A DNA stretch of 9,069 nucleotides from Candidatus Melainabacteria bacterium (GTDB lineage: Bacteria > Actinomycetota > Actinomycetes > Mycobacteriales > Pseudonocardiaceae), in the NCBI GenBank assembly GCA_903970565.1, contig CAJCJE010000379.1, positions 1 to 9,069 on the forward strand. The letters run 5' to 3'. The notes under the pieces were generated by a model. That model was given only the letters and a program-made list of their open reading frames with translations. It was not told the origin of the DNA and ran no database searches. The translations under genes were made by a program, and so were the position numbers. Shown here piece by piece: positions 1-5,136 of this stretch (within the stretch, counting starts at the first letter, position 1; every line of letters starts with the position of its first letter).

Positions 1-967
1 GTCCGTCCGCGAACACGGCCACCGCCGCGACGGTCGGGGTCAGCTCGCCGACCTCGTGCAGATCGATGTCCACACCGGACAGTGCGCCGGTGCCGGTCAC
101 CGTCAGCCCGGCCTCCTCCAGCACCACCTCGGCGCCCATCTCGGTCAGGATGGCCCGGATTCCCTCGCCCGGCTGGGTGGTCGAGACCGGCCAACCGGAC
201 ACGGTCACCCGGCCCCCGGTGACCGCGGCGGCAGCCAGGAACGGGGTCGCGTTGGACAGATCCGGCTCGATCACCCAGTCCCGGCCCCGGACCAGGCCGG
301 GGGTGACCCGCCAGGTGTTCGGCGCCGAGTCGTCGACCTCGACCTCGGCGCCGCGCAGCATGTCCACGGTCATCTCGATGTGCGGCATGGAGGGCACCGG
401 TTTGCCGCTGTGGTGCACGGTCAGCCCGTTGGCGTAGCGCGCTCCGGACAGCAGCAGGCCGGAGACGAACTGGGAGGAGGCCGATGCGTCGATGGTGACC
501 GCGCCCCCGGCCAGCGAGCCGGTGCCGTGCACGGTGAAGGGCAGCGCGTCCCCGGTGACCTGGGCGCCCAGCGTGCGCAGGGCGCCCAGCACGGTGTCCA
601 TCGGCCGCGTGCGGGCCGCCGCGTCGCCGTCGAAGGCGACCTCGCCGTCCGCGATCACGGCGGCCGGCGGCACGAACCGCATCACGGTGCCGGCCAGGCC
701 GCAGTCGATCCTGGTCGGGCCGCGCAACTCGTTCGGGCTGACCCGCCAGCCGCCGCCGCTGACCTCGGTCACGCCGACGCCGAGGCCGCGCAGGGCATCG
801 GCCATCAGTTCGGTGTCCCGGCTGCGCAGCGGCCGGTGCAGCACCGAGGGGCGGTCGGCCAGCGCGGCCAGCAGCAGGGCCCGGTTGGTGATCGACTTGG
901 AACCGGGCACCTCGACGACGGTGCGCACCGGTTGGGTCGCCGTCGGGGCCGGCCATGCTTGCGTCAT
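1..967 (-). CDS. aroA: 3-phosphoshikimate 1-carboxyvinyltransferase (EPSP synthase), C-terminus cut by window edge
   Basis: EPSP synthase joins shikimate-3-phosphate and phosphoenolpyruvate in the cytosolic shikimate pathway leading to chorismate and aromatic amino acids. The reading frame is open from an ATG at 967-965 to base 1, giving 322 residues of the roughly 430 usual for the family. Visible signatures are PGSKSITNR at residues 21-29 (shikimate-3-phosphate and PEP binding), [10 protein letters not shown] at 89-98, [12 protein letters not shown] from 162, and [14 protein letters not shown] in the second domain. The last visible stretch reads GELTPTVAA, at about the position of the E. 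coli catalytic Asp313; here the acidic residue appears to be Glu, which I recall as usual in mycobacterial enzymes. An in-frame TGA lies five codons upstream of the ATG, so this start is firm. No strong ribosome binding site is seen. The gene diverges from the SRAP gene, with a perfect inverted repeat between them. Identity is near certain; only the last quarter is missing. Confidence 0.97.
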   Translation of the reverse strand, partial: MTQAWPAPTATQPVRTVVEVPGSKSITNRALLLAALADRPSVLHRPLRSRDTELMADALRGLGVGVTEVSGGGWRVSPNELRGPTRIDCGLAGTVMRFVPPAAVIADGEVAFDGDAAARTRPMDTVLGALRTLGAQVTGDALPFTVHGTGSLAGGAVTIDASASSQFVSGLLLSGARYANGLTVHHSGKPVPSMPHIEMTVDMLRGAEVEVDDSAPNTWRVTPGLVRGRDWVIEPDLSNATPFLAAAAVTGGRVTVSGWPVSTTQPGEGIRAILTEMGAEVVLEEAGLTVTGTGALSGVDIDLHEVGELTPTVAAVAVFADG

Positions 968-984
968 ATGCAGATCATCTCACT

Positions 985-1016
985 GGTTGCGGTAACCACC
1001 GCCGGTTACCGCAACC
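985..1016. promoter_or_regulatory. Perfect 13-bp inverted repeat between aroA and the SRAP gene (putative operator)
   Basis: Left arm GGTTGCGGTAACC (985-997) and right arm GGTTACCGCAACC (1004-1016) are exact reverse complements separated by ACCGCC. Each arm is itself nearly palindromic (GGTT....AACC), so the site can also be read as two dyads with centres 19 bp apart, about two helical turns. It ends 17 bp before the aroA ATG and lies 79 bp upstream of the SRAP start. Double-dyad form and position suit a repressor site affecting aroA or both genes. An RNA hairpin in the aroA leader is the alternative. The binding protein is unknown. Confidence 0.55.
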
Positions 1017-1094
1017 AACCCCGATACCACTCGCCGACCTGGTGACAACGTGCCAGGATCGGGACAAGACCCACTGGTGAAGAGGTGAGTGTCC

Positions 1095-1871
1095 GTGTGC
1101 GGTAGATACGCCGCGAAGAAGGACCCCGCATTGCTGGCCGCCGAGTTCGACGCCGTTGACTCCACCGGGGGCAACGCCCCGAACGCGGACTACAACGTGG
1201 CGCCCACCAAGTCCGTCGTCGCCGTCGTGGCGCGGCATCCGCGCGACGAGGAGGGCCAGCCCGACCCGGAACGCACCGAGCGCAGCCTGCGGGTGATGCG
1301 CTGGGGGCTGGTCCCGAGCTGGGCCAAGGAACAGAAGATGGGCGCCAGGATGATCAACGCCCGCGCCGACTCCGCCGCGAAGAAGCCGGCCTTCCGCAGT
1401 TCGGTGACCCGGAAACGGTGCATCCTGCCGGCCGACGGCTGGTACGAGTGGAAGCGCGAGGGCACCGGCAAGCAGGCCATGTACATGACCGGGCCGGGCG
1501 AGGCCAGCCTCGCCCTGGCCGGCCTCTGGTCGACCTGGCGCGACCCGAACGGCGACCCGGACGCCCCGCCGCTGGTCAGCTGCGCCGTGCTGACCACCGA
1601 CGCGGTCGGCCAGCTCACCGAGGTGCACGACCGGATGCCGTTGCTGCTGGCCGAGTCGAATTTCGCCGACTGGCTGGACCCGGACCGTACCGACGTCAAC
1701 GACCTGCTGGCCGGTCACGACCCGGCGCTGATCTCCGCGCTCGAACTGCGGCCGGTGTCCAGCCAGGTCAACAGCGTCCGCAACAACGGCCCGGACCTGA
1801 TCACGCGCGTCGAACCGACCGGCGCCGAGCTGGACGCCGATCCCGCCCTGTTCGGCCAGACCACCGGCTGA
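1095..1871 (+). CDS. SRAP-domain protein (HMCES/YedK family), abasic-site DNA-protein crosslinker
   Basis: Members of this family covalently trap abasic sites in single-stranded DNA through a thiazolidine link to the N-terminal cysteine, shielding them from cleavage and error-prone repair. I start at GTG 1095 because this gives Met-Cys-Gly-Arg-Tyr, exposing Cys2 after Met removal as the chemistry requires. AGAGG at 1081-1085 is then correctly spaced at 9 nt. An in-frame GTG at 1089 would place two residues before the cysteine, with only 3 nt to the same ribosome binding site. The product is 258 residues. Active-site motifs are CGRY (2-5), YNVAPT (33-38), RWGLVP (69-74), INARAD with Asn88 (87-92), GWYEW with Glu118 (115-119) and VHDRMP with His178 (177-182), matching YedK Cys2, Asn75, Glu105 and His160. 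The alpha/beta hydrolase gene follows 42 bp later on the same strand. The matching M. tuberculosis gene is Rv3226c. Confidence 0.96.
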   Translation: MCGRYAAKKDPALLAAEFDAVDSTGGNAPNADYNVAPTKSVVAVVARHPRDEEGQPDPERTERSLRVMRWGLVPSWAKEQKMGARMINARADSAAKKPAFRSSVTRKRCILPADGWYEWKREGTGKQAMYMTGPGEASLALAGLWSTWRDPNGDPDAPPLVSCAVLTTDAVGQLTEVHDRMPLLLAESNFADWLDPDRTDVNDLLAGHDPALISALELRPVSSQVNSVRNNGPDLITRVEPTGAELDADPALFGQTTG

Positions 1872-1913
1872 GCAGACCGAGCCGGTGAACCGAGATGATC
1901 CGGGCATGACGCC

Positions 1914-2525
1914 ATGACGAGGACCACGGTCGACACCCCGCACGGGCCGGCGCGGGCGCAACTGCGCTGCGCCGCCGAGGGCCGGGCCGCGCTGCTGCTC
2001 GGCCACGGCGCGGGCGGCGGCCTCGACTCGCCGGATCTGGTCGCGGCCACCCGCGCGGCCACCGCCGCCGGGGTGCACGTCGCGCTCGTCGAGCAGCCCT
2101 ACCGGGTCGCCGGCCGACGCGCGCCGGCCCCGGCCGGACAGCTCGACACGGCCTGGCTGGCCATTGCCGACGCACTGGGCCAGACCTGGTTTCCCGGTCT
2201 GCCACTGGTCTTCGGCGGCCGGTCCTCCGGCGCGCGGGTGGCCTGCCGGACGGCGAACGACGGTCAGGCGGTCGCCGTGCTGTGCCTGGCTTTTCCGGTG
2301 CATCCGCCGGGAAAGCCGGAGCGCAGCCGGATGCCCGAACTCGACGGCGTCGACGTGCCGGCCCTGGTCGTGCAGGGCGAGTCGGACCCGTTCGGTCGAC
2401 CGGAGGCCGCGCACCACCGGGAACTGGTGCTGCTGCGCGGAAACCACGCGCTCACCACCGATGTCGACGGCGTCGGTCGGGCGGTCGGCGAATGGCTCGG
2501 CCGCGTCCTGCGCCCGCTGGACTGA
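1914..2525 (+). CDS. Small alpha/beta hydrolase, KANL3/TEX30-like family
   Basis: A 203-residue protein with a compact alpha/beta-hydrolase layout. LLLGHGAGG at residues 27-35 is the oxyanion-hole loop of the TEX30/KANL3-like group. GGRSSGAR at 101-108 is the nucleophile elbow (GxSxG, Ser104). VVQGESDPFG at 152-161 supplies the acid (Asp158), and LRGNHAL at 174-180 supplies His178. All three triad positions are present, so a hydrolase is likely; the substrate cannot be read from sequence. There is no signal peptide, so it should be cytosolic. An ATG at 1906 runs into a stop after three codons, so 1914 is the first workable start; its ribosome binding site is weak. It follows the SRAP gene by 42 bp and probably shares its transcript. 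It converges on ybaK with 68 bp between the stops. Family assignment is good, function open. Confidence 0.88.
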   Translation: MTRTTVDTPHGPARAQLRCAAEGRAALLLGHGAGGGLDSPDLVAATRAATAAGVHVALVEQPYRVAGRRAPAPAGQLDTAWLAIADALGQTWFPGLPLVFGGRSSGARVACRTANDGQAVAVLCLAFPVHPPGKPERSRMPELDGVDVPALVVQGESDPFGRPEAAHHRELVLLRGNHALTTDVDGVGRAVGEWLGRVLRPLD

Positions 2526-2592
2526 CCCGGCCCGGTCCGGTCCAGACTGACCCGGTCGACCCAGACTGGTTCGGCCGCCCAGGTTGACTCGG
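2521..2592. repeat. Degenerate ACTGACCCGG repeats in the convergent intergenic gap
   Basis: Four related decamers occur in 72 bp: ACTGACCCGG (2521-2530), ACTGACCCGG (2546-2555), ACTGGTTCGG (2565-2574) and GTTGACTCGG (2583-2592). The first overlaps the hydrolase stop codon and the last ends just before the ybaK stop. Spacings of 25, 19 and 18 bp are irregular, so this is probably decayed slippage sequence. No clear hairpin terminator is visible in this gap. Confidence 0.35.
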
Positions 2593-2593
2593 C

Positions 2594-3070
2594 TCAGCCG
2601 GCGATCGGGGCTACCGTCGCCGAGGCGAGCCGGACCAGGTCGGCCGGCGCCAGTTCGATCTCCAGGCCGCGACGGCCGCCGCTACAGAACACCGTGTCGA
2701 ACTGCTCGGCGGAGACGTCCACCACCACTGGCAAACGTTTGCGCTGGCCGAGTGGCGAGATCCCGCCCGCGACGTAGCCGGTAGCCCGCTCGGCCGCGGC
2801 GATCTCGGCCATCCTGGCTCGCTTCCCGCCGACCGCCGCGGCCAGCGCCTTGAGATCGAGCTGGCCGGCGACCGGCACGACGCCAACGGTCAGGGCCCCG
2901 TCCACCTCGGCGACCAGCGTCTTGAACACCCGTTCCGGCACGACCCCGAGCGCTTCGCTGGCCTCCAGCCCATAGGCGCCGTTGCGGGTGTCGTGCTCGT
3001 AGCTGTGCACGGTGTGCGGTATCCGCTGCCTGGTCAACAGCGCGGTCGCCGGCGTGCCCTGTCCTGACAT
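2594..3070 (-). CDS. ybaK: YbaK/EbsC-type Cys-tRNA(Pro) deacylase
   Basis: YbaK enzymes hydrolyse cysteine mischarged onto tRNA-Pro by prolyl-tRNA synthetase, acting in trans as a translation quality-control step in the cytosol. The 158-residue length equals the usual single-domain size. Family signatures are VFKTLV with Lys50 (48-53, matching the essential YbaK Lys46), [14 protein letters not shown] (98-111) and [11 protein letters not shown] (130-140). It lacks a tRNA-binding or synthetase domain, so it is not a ProX or ProRS-INS fusion. The ATG at 3070-3068 has no Shine-Dalgarno sequence. A good -10 (TAAGAT on the minus strand) ends 7 nt upstream, so the mRNA may be leaderless. It diverges from sigR, and its upstream region contains the SigR-type promoter running the other way. 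The substrate could differ (Ala or another amino acid), as YbaK paralogues vary. Confidence 0.93.
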   Translation of the reverse strand: MSGQGTPATALLTRQRIPHTVHSYEHDTRNGAYGLEASEALGVVPERVFKTLVAEVDGALTVGVVPVAGQLDLKALAAAVGGKRARMAEIAAAERATGYVAGGISPLGQRKRLPVVVDVSAEQFDTVFCSGGRRGLEIELAPADLVRLASATVAPIAG

Positions 3071-3077
3071 GCCGCAG

Positions 3078-3083
3078 ATCTTA
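3078..3083 (-). promoter_or_regulatory. Candidate -10 box for a leaderless ybaK transcript
   Basis: Read on the minus strand this is TAAGAT, fitting the actinobacterial TAnnnT -10. It ends 7 nt before the ybaK ATG, which would put the transcript start at or next to the start codon. No good -35 is seen at the usual distance, so this is only a candidate. Confidence 0.35.
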
Positions 3084-3089
3084 AGAGGA

Positions 3090-3119
3090 CCGTGGGAATA
3101 AAAGCCGTGGGAATTACCG
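3090..3119 (+). repeat. 15-bp tandem repeat carrying two GGGAAT elements
   Basis: CCGTGGGAATAAAAG (3090-3104) is followed directly by CCGTGGGAATTACCG (3105-3119); the first ten bases are identical. A third partial unit, CCGTG, begins at 3120. Only the second copy has a correctly placed -10, so the first may be a decoy or a remnant of duplication. Confidence 0.6.
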
Positions 3120-3136
3120 CCGTGAGGGCCGCGTTG
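3109..3136 (+). promoter_or_regulatory. SigR/SigH-dependent promoter (GGGAAT-N18-GTTG), autoregulatory
   Basis: GGGAAT at 3109-3114 and GTTG at 3133-3136 are separated by exactly 18 nt. This is the consensus of SigR (S. coelicolor) and SigH (M. tuberculosis) promoters. The downstream gene is the sigR homologue, so this predicts the positive feedback known for this regulon. Transcription would begin around 3142-3147, about 230 nt before the main sigR start. A second GGGAAT at 3094-3099 lies in the preceding copy of a 15-bp tandem repeat (CCGTGGGAATAAAAG at 3090-3104, CCGTGGGAATTACCG at 3105-3119) but has no GTT at the right distance. Confidence 0.75.
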
Positions 3137-3376
3137 GCATCAGACGTGGTAGTCGATGTCGCAAGTGCCGAACAGACGCGGGTGAACACCTCCTCGCCGA
3201 CGCGCCCGCCCACCCGGCAGAGCGCACGCTCGTTGGGCGCCTTCCCCCAGGTGCGCGGTCGTGGCGAGGATCGTCACGCGCCAGGCCGAGTATCCTCATC
3301 CCTGTCCCCGGTGTCGGTGAAGCGGGGGACGTCAGTGGGAGCCGTCGGTCTGATCGACCGCCGGGGAGGGAGCCAG

Positions 3377-4039
3377 GTGCCAGGTAGTCAGGCCAGTATG
3401 CCCGGATCGACTCCGAAGGAGCAGGCGGCGGCGGAGAACGCACTCGCGAGCAGGTTCGAGCGCGACGCCATGCCCCTGCTCGACCAGCTGTATTCGGCCG
3501 CCCTGCGGATGACGCGCAACCCGGCCGACGCCGAAGACCTGGTACAGGAGACCTTCCTCAAGGCGTACGCGGCATTCGCCTCCTTCGCCGACGGCACCAA
3601 CCTGAAGGCCTGGCTGTACCGGATTCTCACCAACACCTATATCAACGGCTATCGCAAGCGACAGCGCCAGCCGCAGCAGTCGGCCACCGACGAGATCACC
3701 GACTGGCAGTTGGCCAGGGCGGGCGAGCATTCCTCGACCGGCCTGCGCTCGGCCGAGGTCGAGGCGATGGATCGGTTGCCGGACAACGACGTTAAGGCAG
3801 CCCTGCAACAGTTGCCCGAGGAGTTCCGCATCGCGGTCTACCTCGCCGACGTCGAAGGCTTCGCCTACAAGGAGATCGCCGACATCATGGGCACCCCCAT
3901 CGGCACCGTGATGTCGCGGCTGCACCGCGGCCGTCGACAGTTACGCGATCTGCTCACCGACGTCGCCCGCGACCGTGGCTTCCTACGCGGTTCCACTGCC
4001 GCCGGTGTGCCGTCCGTCCAGGAGGTGACGGGGTCGTGA
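3377..4039 (+). CDS. sigR: ECF RNA polymerase sigma factor SigR/SigH, thiol-oxidative and heat stress
   Basis: The protein is closely related to M. tuberculosis SigH and S. coelicolor SigR, which turn on thioredoxin, mycothiol and protein-quality genes after disulfide or heat stress. Sigma region 2 spans about residues 26-100 ([49 protein letters not shown]). Region 4 spans about 144-200 ([37 protein letters not shown]). GTG 3377 is chosen because GGGGAGGGAG at 3363-3372 is well spaced; the product is 220 residues, near SigH (216). An ATG at 3398 is possible but has a poor ribosome binding site. The frame is open upstream to 3092, and in-frame GTG codons at 3146 and 3182 could give an N-terminally extended isoform like S. 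coelicolor SigR'. It overlaps its anti-sigma gene by 4 nt. The SigR-type promoter upstream implies autoregulation. Confidence 0.96.
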   Translation: MPGSQASMPGSTPKEQAAAENALASRFERDAMPLLDQLYSAALRMTRNPADAEDLVQETFLKAYAAFASFADGTNLKAWLYRILTNTYINGYRKRQRQPQQSATDEITDWQLARAGEHSSTGLRSAEVEAMDRLPDNDVKAALQQLPEEFRIAVYLADVEGFAYKEIADIMGTPIGTVMSRLHRGRRQLRDLLTDVARDRGFLRGSTAAGVPSVQEVTGS

Positions 4040-4401
4040 GCTGCGGAAAACCGCACGAGACGGATTGCTCGCAGGTCCTGGCCGAGGTGTGGCTGCTGCT
4101 CGACCACGAGTGCGAGGAGGGCCAGCGGCACAAACTGGTCGAACACCTCGACGAGTGTGCGCCATGCTTGGAGCGGTACGGCATCGAGGAGCACCTCAAG
4201 CTCCTGCTGGCGCGCAAGTGCGGCGGCGACCGGGTGTCGGAGGGCTTCAAGGAGCGGCTGCGTGCCACGATCCGGCAGACGGTGCTCGAACAGACTGCGG
4301 TGCTGGAACAGGCCGAGGTCGGCATCGAGCACGCCTCGGATGGCAGCAGCATCGTCGAGGTCCGGGAAACCCGCATCGAGGTCCACGGCGAATCGAGCTG
4401 A
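4036..4401 (+). CDS. rsrA: Zinc-binding redox anti-sigma factor of SigR (RsrA/RshA)
   Basis: RsrA-type ZAS proteins hold SigR in the cytosol while reduced and zinc-bound; disulfide formation ejects zinc and releases the sigma factor. The 121-residue protein has Cys3, Cys11, the HxxxCxxC motif His37-Cys41-Cys44, plus Cys26 and Cys62. Cys11, His37, Cys41 and Cys44 fall at the same numbers as the zinc ligands of S. coelicolor RsrA. The C-terminal tail is acidic and somewhat longer than RsrA (105 residues). The start is GTG 4036, with GGAGG at 4021-4025. The GTGA overlap with the sigR stop implies translational coupling, which keeps sigma and anti-sigma in balance. There is no membrane segment, as expected for a soluble anti-sigma factor. 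It is the last gene of the unit; two hairpins follow. Confidence 0.96.
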   Translation: MSCGKPHETDCSQVLAEVWLLLDHECEEGQRHKLVEHLDECAPCLERYGIEEHLKLLLARKCGGDRVSEGFKERLRATIRQTVLEQTAVLEQAEVGIEHASDGSSIVEVRETRIEVHGESS

Positions 4402-4402
4402 C

Positions 4403-4440
4403 CCGGTATCGGCCCGTGCGTACGCGCGGGCGGCTACCGG
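4403..4440. terminator. 38-nt interrupted palindrome just after rsrA
   Basis: CCGGTA (4403-4408) pairs with TACCGG (4435-4440). GCCCG (4412-4416) pairs with CGGGC (4427-4431). The centre is the palindrome GCGTACGC (4418-4425). All share one axis, with a 3x3 internal loop and one T/G (wobble) pair. It starts 1 nt after the rsrA stop. It may be a first, weaker terminator or an mRNA 3'-end stabiliser; a DNA-binding site is also possible. Confidence 0.45.
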
Positions 4441-4483
4441 CCGGGCATCGGTCCAGCTGGTGGCCGAGTTCGACCAGACCCTG

Positions 4484-4531
4484 AACGTGACGACGGCCCC
4501 GGTGATCACTCACCGGGGCCGTCGTCACGTT
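4484..4531. terminator. Bidirectional terminator, 22-bp perfect stem
   Basis: The arms 4484-4505 and 4510-4531 are exact reverse complements with a 4-nt TCAC loop. The stem is GC-rich with an AACGT/ACGTT base. It lies between the convergent rsrA (+) and bL37 (-) genes, so it can end transcripts from both sides. There is no U-tract, as is common in high-GC actinobacteria. Confidence 0.88.
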
Positions 4532-4543
4532 CGGCAACCGCGC

Positions 4544-4618
4544 TCAGGCGTTCGGCCGGTTGCCGTGGTTGGCGCCGGACTTCTTGCGGTCACGACGCTT
4601 GCGGGCGCGCTTGGACAT
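4544..4618 (-). CDS. Ribosomal protein bL37 (24 residues)
   Basis: The minus strand encodes MSKRARKRRDRKKSGANHGN followed by RPNA and a stop. This closely matches the actinobacterial bL37 protein seen as an extra small subunit in cryo-EM structures of the mycobacterial 50S ribosome, a highly basic peptide ending in ANHGKRPN. Eleven of 24 residues are Lys or Arg, as expected for an rRNA-bound peptide. The ATG at 4618-4616 is preceded by GAGGAG with about 6 nt spacing, a near-ideal ribosome binding site. The gene ends just past the 22-bp terminator and is convergent with rsrA. The position beside the sigR/rsrA pair and the biotinyl protein gene fits the M. tuberculosis order. The gene is easily missed because of its size. 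The remaining doubt is over the name rather than whether it is a gene. Confidence 0.9.
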   Translation of the reverse strand: MSKRARKRRDRKKSGANHGNRPNA

Positions 4619-4817
4619 GCTCGTCTCCTCGTGTTCTGCGGTGCGGTTGCCGGTTGGCCTGTCCCACACCGCCGTTGGTCGCTGTCTGCATGGTGCTCAC
4701 GCGGCGCGGCCAGCCACCCTGTTTCGGCGCATGACGCATCGGGTGCGGCCCAACCTGCCGCTGTAAGCAGTGTGGCACGGGCTCGTTTTCGACTCCCCGA
4801 AGGCCCCGGTACGTGGT

Positions 4818-4841
4818 TGGATCGAACTGGAGCTGGATCGA
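4818..4841. repeat. Direct repeat TGGATCGA in the biotinyl-protein gene leader
   Basis: TGGATCGA occurs at 4818-4825 and 4834-4841, 16 bp apart start to start, 64 bp before the biotinyl-protein gene. It may be an activator or repressor half-site pair or may be chance. Otherwise the 286-bp gap from 4619 to 4904 shows no clear promoter on either strand; it must hold those of bL37 and of the carrier-pdtaS pair. Confidence 0.25.
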
Positions 4842-4904
4842 GTGAGTACGGGTTTGAGCCGGGGCGAGACCCGACCCGGCCGCACTGGGTGAGAGGGCGA
4901 TGAG

Positions 4905-5120
4905 ATGGCCGAGGAAATCCGGGCAGAGATCGTGGCCAACGTGATGAACGTGCTGGTCCGCGAGGGTGACGCCATTGGCGACGGGGACACCCTGGTGTTC
5001 CTGGAGTCGATGAAGATGGAGATCCCGGTGCTCGCCGAGACCAGTGGGGTGGTCACCAGGCTCGCCGTCAACGAGGGCGACGTGGTGCAGGAGGGCGACC
5101 TGATCGCCGTGGTCGGCTGA
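4905..5120 (+). CDS. Stand-alone biotinyl/lipoyl carrier protein (TB7.3-like)
   Basis: A 71-residue single-domain carrier, the same length as M. tuberculosis TB7.3 (Rv3221c) and very similar throughout. The biotinylation motif is LESMKMEIP, with the acceptor Lys37 flanked by Met36 and Met38, as in biotin carrier domains of acyl-CoA carboxylases; lipoyl domains normally have a DKA-type motif instead. The paired glycine-aspartate turns (EGD at 20-22 and at the matching place in the second half) show the two-fold barrel-sandwich hybrid. It should be loaded by biotin ligase BirA and act as a mobile carboxyl carrier, but no carboxylase gene lies in the window and the partner is unknown. GAGAGGG at 4891-4897 supports ATG 4905. 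pdtaS starts 16 bp after its stop, so the two are very likely cotranscribed. Confidence 0.95.
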   Translation: MAEEIRAEIVANVMNVLVREGDAIGDGDTLVFLESMKMEIPVLAETSGVVTRLAVNEGDVVQEGDLIAVVG

Positions 5121-5136
5121 GGTCGGGTAGTCGTCG

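Noticed and set aside
56..1045. 329-codon plus-strand frame antisense to aroA
   Set aside because: aroA on the other strand has all family motifs; this frame is low-complexity His/Gly/Arg sequence.
975..2447. 490-codon open frame on the minus strand across the SRAP and hydrolase genes
   Set aside because: It is antisense to two well-supported genes, is rich in Arg, Gly, Ala and Val with no domain, and arises from strong GC bias in third positions.
3865..4509. 214-codon minus-strand frame antisense to sigR-rsrA
   Set aside because: The opposite strand is clearly coding, and this frame shows no family features.
4157..4903. 248-codon plus-strand frame running from rsrA into the biotinyl-gene leader
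   Set aside because: It crosses a 22-bp terminator stem and is out of frame with rsrA; its composition is typical of a shifted frame.
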